Source: Cyclobacterium sp.
Lineage (GTDB): Bacteria > Bacteroidota > Bacteroidia > Cytophagales > Cyclobacteriaceae
DNA length: 64,000 nucleotides
Assembly (NCBI RefSeq): GCF_014762705.1
Contig: NZ_JABURL010000023.1
Span: 62,001-126,000 of the forward strand
Reading direction: 5' to 3'
Made by a program: the position numbers and the translations under genes. Below the pieces are notes generated by a model. That model was not told the origin of the DNA, searched no databases, and was given only the letters and a program-made list of their open reading frames with translations. Positions 7,589-15,771 of the stretch are shown here, one piece after another (positions within the stretch are counted from its first letter, which is position 1; every line of letters begins with the position of its first letter).

Positions 7589-9475
7589 ATGAGTGACGAG
7601 ATTAAACACGAATGTGGGATTGCGCTAATCCGGCTGAGGAAACCGTTACAATACTACATCGATAAGTACCATACACCTTTTTATGCCGCCAACAGGTTAT
7701 ATGTGTTGATGCAAAAACAGGTTAATAGGGGCCAGGATGGAGCAGGTTTGGCAAACATTAAAATCAATACCCGTCCCGGAACACGATATATCAGTAGGTA
7801 TAGGTCTGTAGAATCGGAAGCAGTTGCTAAAATATTTCAAAAAATAAACAAGAAATACAAAAAGGTAAAAAAATTAGGGACTGAAGAAAAACTATTGGAT
7901 GCGGAATGGATAAAGGAAAATGCCGCATTTACCGGTGAAGTTTGGCTGGGACACCTCCGGTATGGCACACATGGGCAAAATAGCATAGAAACCTGCCATC
8001 CTTTTTTAAAACAAAATAATTGGAGAAGTCGCAATCTGGTTATGGCTGGAAATTTCAACATGACCAATGTGGAAGAACTTTTCGATAACCTGGTGAAATT
8101 AGGGCAGCATCCCAAAGAAAAAACGGATACCGTCACCGTAATGGAAAAAATCGGACACTTTTTGGATGAAGAAAACCAACGTATTTTTGACAAGTATAAA
8201 GGCCATTTTACCAACAAAGAGATTACCGAAGTCATCGAACAAGAGTTGGATGTTGCCAGGATCCTGAGACGGAGTTGCCGGGATTTTGATGGGGGTTATG
8301 CCATGGCGGGATTGATTGGCAATGGAGCGGGATTTGTGGTCAGGGACCCTACCGGAATACGTCCGGCCTACTATTATGCCGATGATGAAATTATTGTGGT
8401 GGCCTCTGAGAAACCACCCATTAAAACTGCTTTTAACATAGATTATCAGCAAATAAAAGAAATCCAACCAGGTAATGCATTGATTTTTAACAAAGACGGG
8501 TCTTTTGGCGAACATGAAATCATCCCTCCCAGGGAGAAAAAGTCCTGCAGCTTTGAACGGATTTATTTCTCCAGAGGCACTGATCCGGATATTTACAAGG
8601 AAAGAAAAAATTTAGGCAGGGCTCTGGTACCCCAGATATTGAAAGCTATTGATTTTGATTTAAAAAACACCGTTTTTTCCTACATCCCTAATACAGCTGA
8701 GACGGCCTATTATGGTATGATAGAAGGACTGGAGGATTACCTTAGTGCTAAGAGGAGGGAAATATTAATCGAAGGAAAACCCCACCTGGAAGACCTGGAA
8801 GACCTGCTGAATTTCAGACCAAGGGTGGAGAAGCTGGTAAGCAAAGACGTCAAATTGAGAACTTTCATTACCAATGACTCTGACAGAGATGTGATGGTCT
8901 CAAACGTTTATGACACCACTTACGAGGTAATTCGTTCGGGAGTTGATACGATAGTAGTGATTGATGACAGTATTGTTAGGGGAACTACCTTAGAGAAAAG
9001 TATCCTGACCACTTTGGATAAGTTAAAACCGAAGAGGATCATCATCGTTTCTTCTGCTCCTCAAATCAGATTTCCAGATTGCTACGGGATTGACATGTCG
9101 CGAATGAAAGAATTCATTGCTTTCAGGGCTGTTGTGGCTTTGCTAAGGGAAAGGGAAATGGAACATGTGTTGGAGGAGGTGTATGACAGATGCATTGCAG
9201 AACCGGATGCACAAGTCAATTTTGTAAAGGAAATTTATGCGCCCTTTACCGATCAGGAAATATCCAATAAAATCGCACAGATCATCACATCCGAAAAGAT
9301 AGAAGCTGATGTGCATGTGATTTACCAGACGGTACAAAATCTGCAGCTGTCTTGCCCTGCGCACAGGGGTGACTGGTATTTTACAGGAGACTTTCCCACG
9401 GATGGTGGTATGCGTGTGGTAAATATGGCTTTTGTCAACTACATGGAAGGCAAAGTAATCAGGGCTTATAAGTAG
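7589..9475 (+). CDS. Long-form amidophosphoribosyltransferase-like protein (PurF family)
   Basis: A class II glutamine amidotransferase joined to a type I phosphoribosyltransferase, the PurF layout for the first step of purine synthesis. Cys9 in KHECGIALI would become the N-terminal nucleophile after removal of a short propeptide, as in Bacillus-type PurF. The NRGQDGAGLA segment, HLRYGTHG and a GNFNMTN-like segment belong to the glutaminase half. The PRPP loop IVVIDDSIVRGTTLEKS lies near residues 455-470. At 628 residues it is over 100 longer than usual PurF (about 470-510), with extra sequence near residues 80-110 and at the C-terminus. It may be the purine enzyme or a paralogue found in Bacteroidota next to a shorter PurF elsewhere. 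Confidence 0.86.
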   Translation: MSDEIKHECGIALIRLRKPLQYYIDKYHTPFYAANRLYVLMQKQVNRGQDGAGLANIKINTRPGTRYISRYRSVESEAVAKIFQKINKKYKKVKKLGTEEKLLDAEWIKENAAFTGEVWLGHLRYGTHGQNSIETCHPFLKQNNWRSRNLVMAGNFNMTNVEELFDNLVKLGQHPKEKTDTVTVMEKIGHFLDEENQRIFDKYKGHFTNKEITEVIEQELDVARILRRSCRDFDGGYAMAGLIGNGAGFVVRDPTGIRPAYYYADDEIIVVASEKPPIKTAFNIDYQQIKEIQPGNALIFNKDGSFGEHEIIPPREKKSCSFERIYFSRGTDPDIYKERKNLGRALVPQILKAIDFDLKNTVFSYIPNTAETAYYGMIEGLEDYLSAKRREILIEGKPHLEDLEDLLNFRPRVEKLVSKDVKLRTFITNDSDRDVMVSNVYDTTYEVIRSGVDTIVVIDDSIVRGTTLEKSILTTLDKLKPKRIIIVSSAPQIRFPDCYGIDMSRMKEFIAFRAVVALLREREMEHVLEEVYDRCIAEPDAQVNFVKEIYAPFTDQEISNKIAQIITSEKIEADVHVIYQTVQNLQLSCPAHRGDWYFTGDFPTDGGMRVVNMAFVNYMEGKVIRAYK

Positions 9476-9502
9476 TACAGCCCAATATTCAATGATGTTT
9501 TT

Positions 9503-10552
9503 ATGATCAACATAGAACTGCTAAAGCAAATTTGCGAGTTACCCGGAGCTCCGGGTTTTGAAAAAAAAATACGGGACTTCGTGGTAATGAAAGCCAGGGA
9601 CCTCGTTGATGAAATCAATGTCGATAATTTGGGCAATGTAGTCGCCGTCAAAAAGGGCATAAGGAACCCGGATAACAAAAGGGTAATGGTGGCTGCCCAC
9701 ATGGACGAAATCGGTTTTATCGTTACACATATTGATGAAAATGGATTTTTAAGATTTCACCCCCTGGGAGGATTTGACCCCAAAACCCTAACCGCACAGC
9801 GTGTGATCATCCATGGAAAGAAAGACCTGATCGGAGTGATGGGAAGTAAGCCCATTCACGTAATGACAACAGAAGAAAAAACCAAGCTACCTAAACTTAC
9901 TGATTATTTCATTGATTTGGGGATGAATAAATCAGAGGTGGAAAAATGGGTGCAAGTAGGAGATCCAATCACCAGAGAAAGGGCATTGATTGAAATGGGT
10001 GACTGCGTCAATTGTAAGTCCATAGATAACAGGATTGCGGTATTTATTTTGTTGGAGACTTTAAGGGAGTTAAAATCTCCTGCTTTTGATGTCTATGCTA
10101 CTTTTACTGTTCAGGAAGAGGTGGGTTTGAGAGGTGCTCAGGTGTCTGCACACCACATAAATCCGGATTTTGGCATTGCGCTGGATACCACTATTGCCTT
10201 CGATTTACCGGGGGCTTCTGAACATGAAAAAATCACCGAACTGGGCAAAGGGACAGCTATAAAAATTATGGATGCCTCAGCCATTTGCGACTATCGAATG
10301 GTGGCCTTTATGAAAAAAGTGGCCTCCAATAACAATATTCCTTTCCAGACAGAAATCTTAACCGCAGGAGGAACTGATACTGCCAGTGTGCAAAGAATGG
10401 GCAAAAATGGGGCGATTGCCGGAGCCATTTCTATTCCAACCAGGCACCTGCATCAGGTGATTGAAATGGCTCATAAATCTGACGTTGCAGCAAGTATTAA
10501 ATTGTTAAAAGCATGCCTTGAAGAGATGGATGGCTTCGATTGGCAGGCTTGA
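9503..10552 (+). CDS. M42-family metallo-aminopeptidase
   Basis: A 349-residue cytosolic M42 peptidase; family members form dodecameric tetrahedral shells that trim peptides. The metal and catalytic signature is present in order: ELPGAPGFEKKIR at the start, AAHMDEIGF (metal His and Asp), CKSIDNRIAVF (bridging Asp), TVQEEVGLRGA (catalytic Glu-Glu), ALDTTIAFD, and GGTDTASVQ with IPTRHLHQ near the end (last metal His). The start lies 27 bases after the PurF-like gene, so cotranscription is possible. Substrate specificity (glutamyl, leucyl or deblocking) cannot be told from the motifs. Confidence 0.93.
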   Translation: MINIELLKQICELPGAPGFEKKIRDFVVMKARDLVDEINVDNLGNVVAVKKGIRNPDNKRVMVAAHMDEIGFIVTHIDENGFLRFHPLGGFDPKTLTAQRVIIHGKKDLIGVMGSKPIHVMTTEEKTKLPKLTDYFIDLGMNKSEVEKWVQVGDPITRERALIEMGDCVNCKSIDNRIAVFILLETLRELKSPAFDVYATFTVQEEVGLRGAQVSAHHINPDFGIALDTTIAFDLPGASEHEKITELGKGTAIKIMDASAICDYRMVAFMKKVASNNNIPFQTEILTAGGTDTASVQRMGKNGAIAGAISIPTRHLHQVIEMAHKSDVAASIKLLKACLEEMDGFDWQA

Positions 10553-10571
10553 TAGGCTAATTCATTTTTTT

Positions 10572-11021
10572 TTAACTTTTAACCCGTTTTTTAACTGCTT
10601 TTTTTACCAAATACTTCTTTAAATCATCATAGCCCAGGTGTTCATGGTTACTGATAGAGAAGGAGTATTTATCTGAAAAAACCAATACCAGTTGTTTGAA
10701 AATCCTTTGGTTAGCTTTTACCTCCTCTTCCTGCCAGGCCAAAATGTCCGCAACGTCATATTTCCTTCTTTGGCCTTTAAGCGGAAGCCAAATTTCGACT
10801 TTGTCTTTTCCTGCCGCCAGAAATTTAAATCCGGCCATCATTTTTACCAAAACCAATAATAAAACCACCGTAATAATAGAACTTCCTATCAGGTAAAACA
10901 AAAAGGGAAATTCCCTGCTGGAATAAAAATCGAATAATAGATAACTCAAGCCTGCAAAAAGAAGCACCACAACCAGCCCAAGTACAAAATAGGTGCTCTT
11001 CTTTGGTTTACAACTTACCAT
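10572..11021 (-). CDS. Two-helix membrane protein with PH-like tail, unknown function
   Basis: 149 residues with two hydrophobic helices at about 12-30 and 42-62, then a soluble tail of 85 residues rich in beta-type sequence (KVEIWLPLKGQRRKYDVADI), ending in a basic KKAVKKRVKS tail. Two helices plus a small beta-rich tail is the usual layout of bacterial PH-domain-like membrane proteins, but I do not recognise a named family. Its start overlaps the end of the upstream acpH-like gene by 14 bases, so they form one leftward operon. It ends 19 bases from the convergent M42 gene. Confidence 0.68.
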   Translation of the reverse strand: MVSCKPKKSTYFVLGLVVVLLFAGLSYLLFDFYSSREFPFLFYLIGSSIITVVLLLVLVKMMAGFKFLAAGKDKVEIWLPLKGQRRKYDVADILAWQEEEVKANQRIFKQLVLVFSDKYSFSISNHEHLGYDDLKKYLVKKAVKKRVKS

Positions 11022-11613
11022 TTTTTTGAGATATTTGATCTAATCTGGTTTTTGAGAAGAAAATTAATTCCTGGAAAAAGAGGTTGAAATAATTTTCGAA
11101 TTTGTCCTGGTGCAATTTAAGGAATTCCGGGGCTTTTTCCATTTTTGAATCAAAAGCGGTACGATAAGACAATCCGGTAAAGGAGCGTTGAAGTCCTTCC
11201 ATTGTCCCGTATGCCACCAGCCAATTTTCTTTTTGCATGTATTTAAAGGGGTATTGAAATTTTTCCGGAAGAATTTCTTTGTGAGCACTTATCACCCCAT
11301 AAACCCATTGTGCAAAGTTTTCTATACTTCGCTCATCATATTCATGCCAGTTTTTTGCAAGGAAATAATCGAAATACATATCTGTAATAACAGTAGCATA
11401 TCGTTTAAAAACCGGTTTGAGTAAGGTTTGTGCTTCTTTTACCAGCGGATGGCTGTCTGTAAAGGAGTCTATTTCCCGGTGTAGCAATATACCGGTCACG
11501 ATTTCCTTTTCGAATTGCTGCTCCAGGTTGCCCCGAACAAAGTCTCCTATAAAATTACCAACCAGTACCTTAGGTTGATCAAATGATAAATAAGCATGTG
11601 CAAGAAAATTCAT
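11008..11613 (-). CDS. Acyl carrier protein phosphodiesterase-like protein (AcpH family)
   Basis: A 201-residue protein of the AcpH family (DUF479), which removes 4'-phosphopantetheine from acyl carrier protein in E. coli. Family features are NFLAHAYLS at the start, GNFIGDFVRG, LLHREIDSFTDSHP and ITDMYFDYFLAKNW; the conserved Asp and His residues match the HD-like metal site. The length equals that of E. coli AcpH. Activity on ACP in Bacteroidota has not, to my knowledge, been established. It heads a two-gene leftward unit with the overlapping membrane protein at 10572-11021. Confidence 0.85.
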   Translation of the reverse strand: MNFLAHAYLSFDQPKVLVGNFIGDFVRGNLEQQFEKEIVTGILLHREIDSFTDSHPLVKEAQTLLKPVFKRYATVITDMYFDYFLAKNWHEYDERSIENFAQWVYGVISAHKEILPEKFQYPFKYMQKENWLVAYGTMEGLQRSFTGLSYRTAFDSKMEKAPEFLKLHQDKFENYFNLFFQELIFFSKTRLDQISQKNGKL

Positions 11614-11687
11614 GCGGTCTTTAGGCTGTTTTGATAGTAAATAGAAATGTTTTTCCTAATCTTGGCCCTGTGAAAAAGAAAATACAA

Positions 11688-13622
11688 ATGGCAAATATAA
11701 AAGAAGAAATAGCATATACCAGCAAACTTTTACAACAGGAATGGGAAGCGGATCGCAAACAATTTCAAGACTTGACTTACAGTAAATCCATTAAGGAGAA
11801 AATTGCAGCCGGAATGTGTTGGTATCCAGTGAATTTGGTGAAAGTAAAATGGGCTTTTTCAGATCAGCTGATCGTTGAAATCAATGTTCATGAAGTCTTG
11901 GAAAACCACAGTTTTCAATCCGGGAAATCCATTTCGCTTTTTTCCAACAACAATGAATACAAGCTTCGGGCCAGTTTTGTAAATGGGGTGGTAAACGCTG
12001 TCAATAGGAATCAGATGACCATAAGCCTCCATACCGAAAACCTGCCAGATTGGATTCATGATGGGAAATTGGGCCTGGACCTGATGTTTGATGAAACTTC
12101 CTATAAATTGATGACTTCCACTATGGAAAAGGTGCTCCTGGCCGACAACAACCACCTTGCATACCTCAGGGATGTTTTATTGGGGGAGAAAAGTGCTGCT
12201 GTATCCGAAAGGATTGAAATGCATGAGCCGGGTCTGAACGAAAGTCAGAACCAGGCTTTGTCGTTGATTCATGGGGCACAGGACCTGGCGATCGTACATG
12301 GCCCTCCCGGAACGGGCAAGACCACCACCCTTGTTCGTGCCATTGGTACATCCCTTCAGCACTATTCACAGGTTATGGTTTGTGCACCCAGTAATGCCGC
12401 TGTGGATTTATTGGTTGAAAAACTTCTGGAAGAGGGGATACATGTACTCAGGATGGGACATCCTGCGAGGGTAGATGATAGAATAATTCAACAAACGCTG
12501 GATGCAAGAGTCCTTGCCCACCCAGCCTACAAGGATTACAAAAAATTAAAAAAAGCAGGTGAGGAGGCCAGAAGAAATGCCAAAAAATTTAAAAGACATT
12601 TTGGACCCTCCGAAAGGGAGAAAAGGAAAATGGAGATGAATGAAGCCAAGCGGTGTTTTGGGGAGGCCAGGCAACTATATGATTATATGGTGCATACTGT
12701 TTTAGACAGCAGCCAGGTTATTGCCTGCACTTTGGTGGGAGCAGCCTCCTCCTTATTGAAAGGAAGGGTTTTTCCTGTCGTTTTTTTGGATGAGGCCGCT
12801 CAAGGACTGGAGCCTGCTTCATGGATTCCCCTTCTACAGGCAGAAAAAGTGGTCATGGCAGGGGATCATTGCCAGCTTCCTCCTACCATTAAATCAAGGG
12901 AGGCTGCCAGGGGCCTGCAGAAAACACTTTTTGAAAAGGCCATTTCCAACAATTCCAACTGCTCAAATATGTTAACCTTGCAATACCGGATGCCGGAAAC
13001 GATAATGAGCTTTTCCAACAAAATGTTTTACAATGGAGCCTTGTTAGCTGCTCCCAATACGGATACACATTTCCTCAAACCTGGTGAAAGTGTGATGGAG
13101 TACATAGATACAGCAGGAAGTGGTTTTATGGAGTACCAGGACAAGGAAACCTTTAGCATTAGCAATAAAGAAGAAGCCCTGATGGTGCTCAGGCTACTGA
13201 AAAATCTGCTGAAAAGAGTTGGATTGGTCAATGCCGAAAATGAGCCCTGGAAAATAGGCGTTATAGCTCCTTACAGGGCACAGGTAAGCTTGCTCAGAGA
13301 CATGGTAAATTTGGATGATTCCTGGGTGTATTTAAGGCAGCTAGGAGCAAATATGACGATAAGTACCGTTGATGGATTTCAGGGGCAGGAAAAGGATATT
13401 ATTCTTATCAGTTTGACCAGGTCTAACGCAAGGGGAGAAATCGGTTTTTTAGCCGATAAGCGAAGAATGAATGTAGCAATTACCAGGGCTAAGAGAAAAT
13501 TAATCATTATAGGGGATAGTGCCACTATTGGCAATCACTCTTTTTACCAGTCATTTTTAGATCATGTACAGGAAAAAAATTGCTACCATAGTGTCTATGA
13601 GTACCTGGACATAGGCGATTAA
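11688..13622 (+). CDS. Upf1/IGHMBP2-like superfamily 1 helicase
   Basis: A 644-residue SF1B helicase resembling eukaryotic Upf1, Sen1 and IGHMBP2. The N-terminal 200 residues form a beta-rich domain like the 1B/stalk part. Then come motif I IVHGPPGTGKTTTL, motif II VVFLDEAAQGLEP, motif III GDHCQLPPT, motif IV in LTLQYRMPETIM, motif V STVDGFQGQEKDI and motif VI NVAITRAKRKLI. I start at ATG 11688 (MANIKEE), because the alternative TTG at 11631 overlaps the leader of the divergent gene and adds residues unlike the family. It acts on RNA or DNA in the cytoplasm, target unknown. Its stop overlaps that of the facing DUF4924 gene in TTAA. Confidence 0.92.
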   Translation: MANIKEEIAYTSKLLQQEWEADRKQFQDLTYSKSIKEKIAAGMCWYPVNLVKVKWAFSDQLIVEINVHEVLENHSFQSGKSISLFSNNNEYKLRASFVNGVVNAVNRNQMTISLHTENLPDWIHDGKLGLDLMFDETSYKLMTSTMEKVLLADNNHLAYLRDVLLGEKSAAVSERIEMHEPGLNESQNQALSLIHGAQDLAIVHGPPGTGKTTTLVRAIGTSLQHYSQVMVCAPSNAAVDLLVEKLLEEGIHVLRMGHPARVDDRIIQQTLDARVLAHPAYKDYKKLKKAGEEARRNAKKFKRHFGPSEREKRKMEMNEAKRCFGEARQLYDYMVHTVLDSSQVIACTLVGAASSLLKGRVFPVVFLDEAAQGLEPASWIPLLQAEKVVMAGDHCQLPPTIKSREAARGLQKTLFEKAISNNSNCSNMLTLQYRMPETIMSFSNKMFYNGALLAAPNTDTHFLKPGESVMEYIDTAGSGFMEYQDKETFSISNKEEALMVLRLLKNLLKRVGLVNAENEPWKIGVIAPYRAQVSLLRDMVNLDDSWVYLRQLGANMTISTVDGFQGQEKDIILISLTRSNARGEIGFLADKRRMNVAITRAKRKLIIIGDSATIGNHSFYQSFLDHVQEKNCYHSVYEYLDIGD

Positions 13623-14161
13623 TTTAAATACCTATTCGCCTTTCTTTTCATTAATACCGCATTGAGATATGCCAGGGCATCTCCAAATTTCGCAGCAGCT
13701 TCCAAGATGTCCTCTGGTGCATTTTTTCCGTTTAATTTGCTAAGCAATAAGCCATAGAGTGTATTGATAAATAGCTGAACTTCATGCCCTGGATTTTGAT
13801 CTCCAGCTTCTGAAATCAATAATAGCAAATGCATTTGGGTCTTTTTATAAATAGCAAAATAGTCAGGGTCCTCTTTGATTAATTCCCAGTGGATTTTGGC
13901 CAATTCATCCACCCAACCTTGCGCCTCTGGTAAATGCCCCTTTTCTTTGATTCCCAAATCAGCCATGGCCTTTGCCATCTTTTCCAGCCAATCCCGGCTT
14001 TCTATCCGGTCCCTTTCATTGATGCGCTCATGGCCGAGAACATACTTTTCGATCTCCCGGATATCAAATTTGTAGGCACGAATCAGGTCCTCCATGCGGT
14101 ATAAGTAAAGAATATACTCAACGATGTTTTCCTGTTTTTTTTTCTCTGCTATTCTCTTCAT
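13619..14161 (-). CDS. DUF4924 family protein
   Basis: A 180-residue, mostly helical cytosolic protein. The start MKRIAEKKKQENIVEYILY, followed by RMEDLIRAY, and the end FGDALAYLNAVLM are typical of DUF4924, a family I know only from Bacteroidota and with no assigned function. The frame remains open for a further 67 codons upstream, but these lie inside the neighbouring metalloprotease gene and are not family sequence; ATG at 14161, four bases after that gene's stop, is the sensible start. The two genes therefore form an operon. The stop codon overlaps the helicase stop on the other strand. Confidence 0.82.
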   Translation of the reverse strand: MKRIAEKKKQENIVEYILYLYRMEDLIRAYKFDIREIEKYVLGHERINERDRIESRDWLEKMAKAMADLGIKEKGHLPEAQGWVDELAKIHWELIKEDPDYFAIYKKTQMHLLLLISEAGDQNPGHEVQLFINTLYGLLLSKLNGKNAPEDILEAAAKFGDALAYLNAVLMKRKANRYLN

Positions 14162-14165
14162 AAGC

Positions 14166-14771
14166 TTAATGATATACTTCTTTTGTAAGGGCGGTAATTT
14201 CTGACTGCAAAAACCTGTCCCATCGGTCCTGCATCTCCTTATTGCTGGGTTTGGTTGTTTGGGCATCATATTGCGAATCCAGTCTTTTCCAATCTTTAAA
14301 GTTATCCCTAATAATACCGTTAAGCTGGTATTTGTACTGTTTGGGGTCAAACTTAAAGCCATTCACATCTCTGACGATACGGTACCCTATAATCTGGGCA
14401 ATAATAAAATGACCGTTTTCATGGTGCAGGACTTGTTTTTTTTTACCCTGGTCCGAACGTGCCAGAAAATCATGGGTAACCTGGGTAAGTTCTTTCTGAA
14501 GATTGATTTTGGCATTGATCGCTAATTCTACATGTTCCTTATCACGGATGATATCCAGTATTTCCACTTCACAGGAGCTGAGACAAATGGCGTTGATGGT
14601 GCTTTTTCCACGGATTAGATCCACCTTCCTGAAATCATTCCAATTTAGCAGCCTGTTTGGATATACCGTGACCCTGCCTCGTTTGGGTACTTCCTTTGGG
14701 CTGGTTCCGCTCAGCAAGCTTATACAAAGGAATACCCCTGCTATCAAATACAAAAAAGATTTTATATTCAT
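14166..14771 (-). CDS. Secreted DUF922-like predicted zinc protease
   Basis: A 201-residue exported protein with a clear signal peptide (MNIKSFLYLIAGVFLCIS) when started at ATG 14771. The HExxH zinc motif appears as HHENGHFIIAQI in the middle. Further on, LDSQYDAQTTKPSNKEMQ and DRWDRF resemble the second conserved block of DUF922, a family predicted as secreted Zn-dependent proteases. A 22-codon upstream extension to 14837 would bury the signal peptide behind basic residues and is rejected. It is the promoter-proximal gene of a pair with the DUF4924 gene. No substrate can be inferred. Confidence 0.75.
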   Translation of the reverse strand: MNIKSFLYLIAGVFLCISLLSGTSPKEVPKRGRVTVYPNRLLNWNDFRKVDLIRGKSTINAICLSSCEVEILDIIRDKEHVELAINAKINLQKELTQVTHDFLARSDQGKKKQVLHHENGHFIIAQIIGYRIVRDVNGFKFDPKQYKYQLNGIIRDNFKDWKRLDSQYDAQTTKPSNKEMQDRWDRFLQSEITALTKEVYH

Positions 14772-15037
14772 TATTTTCTGTTTGCCTTTTTTCGGTTTTT
14801 TGTCGGTGCCTTCCTTGCCAGGGATTGGTCTGATCAAATGTTTTTGTATCGGGCAACAACATGTCCTGGCACCTCCGTTAACCTGTTTTTTTTGTCAAGC
14901 ACCTCAAATATCCGGGATTCTTAAAACAAATACAACCTGTTAAAATGCCACTGGCGTGGAATGCATTTGACCGGCATTCAATCGATTTTCAAAAAGTCAG
15001 GGAAATATTATTTGGCCTTGTAACGCAACTTTTTTAT

Positions 15038-15415
15038 AACCATATAGCCCTCCTATGGTTAAAAAAAGGGGAAACGATAGGAGGACATTTAAGGTTATAT
15101 GACGACCCTATCCCTATTGGTCAAGATGGGTTCACCACAGAAGAGTCCATATTTTCACATATTATTTTCTGGTTGTAGTTCTAAACCCTATATTCCCTTT
15201 TATGACTTATAGGGTTTAAAAAAAGAGGAACCCTATATGGGATAGAAGAACTTATAAGTGTTTTTTTTTGATTTTATCCGTTTAATCCGTTGAACGTAAT
15301 GGTTTCAACACAGACAGGCACAGATTTCCACAGATTATTTTCTGGGCGTAGTGTGAGTCTAATATTTCCTTATATGACTTATATGGTAAAAAAAGGAACC
15401 ATATAGCATAAAATA
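15038..15415. repeat. Cluster of AT-rich hairpin repeats with CACAGATT modules
   Basis: This region with no supported gene holds three related units. Hairpins lie at 15038-15060 (AACCATA/TATGGTT), 15183-15217 (AAACCCTA/TAGGGTTT) and 15368-15386 (CCTTATATGACTTATATGG), each followed by a run of seven A's and then, in the second and third, a GGAACC(C/A)TATA echo. Between them stands a second module: GGTTCACCACAG at 15129 with CACATATTATTTTCTGG at 15156-15172, and GGTTTCAACACAG at 15301 with CACAGATTATTTTCTGG at 15329-15345. Copies two and three align over about 85 bases. A further copy lies at 32940-33030. The flanks (14772-15037 and 15416-15525) show nothing else convincing. Confidence 0.75.
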
Positions 15416-15525
15416 GCCAGGAATGATTTTTAATTTTTTCCCTTTATTGTCATTTTTCCTTTTCCAAAGATTGTATCTAATAAAAAAAATGATCCTATTT
15501 TCAGCCAACTAGCGGTACCACATCA

Positions 15526-15756
15526 CTAATCCTTTCCTCCCAGAGCCCGGACTTCATGGTCTTCTTCTATGTAGCGAATACCCTGTACTTTGAGCTCCTG
15601 CAGGTCTTTCTCCTTTCCGGAGCTAGAACCGCTAATCACACCGGCAAGTTTTAATATCCGGTTTATGGTGCAGCCTTTCTGTCTCAGGTTCTCAGCTATT
15701 TGTTCGATATGAGGTGCTGATCCGGGCTCAATGGAGGCAATAAAGTTTCTCTTCAT
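15526..15756 (-). CDS. Stand-alone inhibitor I9 / subtilisin propeptide-like protein
   Basis: A 76-residue soluble protein without signal peptide. The pattern LKLAGVISGSSS, then LQELKVQGIRYIEEDHEVRAL, matches the C-terminal half of subtilisin propeptides and free I9 inhibitors: a GxIxG turn, a helix, then 'GIxxIEeDxxV'. The preceding EQIAENLRQKGCTINRI fits the first helix and strand. The gene starts 15 bases after the stop of the subtilase gene, on the same strand, so both are made from one message. It probably folds or inhibits that protease in trans. The alternative is an unrelated ferredoxin-like-fold protein. The sequence resemblance is by eye only. Confidence 0.7.
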   Translation of the reverse strand: MKRNFIASIEPGSAPHIEQIAENLRQKGCTINRILKLAGVISGSSSGKEKDLQELKVQGIRYIEEDHEVRALGGKD

Positions 15757-15771
15757 TTTAGTTGTCCTCTT

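Noticed and set aside
8099-8515. 138-codon minus-strand frame
   Set aside because: Antisense to the PurF-like gene, without start signal or homology features.
14162-14362. 67-codon upstream extension of the DUF4924 gene
   Set aside because: Lies within the coding part of the upstream metalloprotease gene in another frame; ATG 14161 is four bases past that gene's stop.
14945-15178. 77-codon plus-strand frame in the repeat cluster
   Set aside because: Runs through the hairpin and CACAGATT modules; its protein reflects the repeat and shows no family features.
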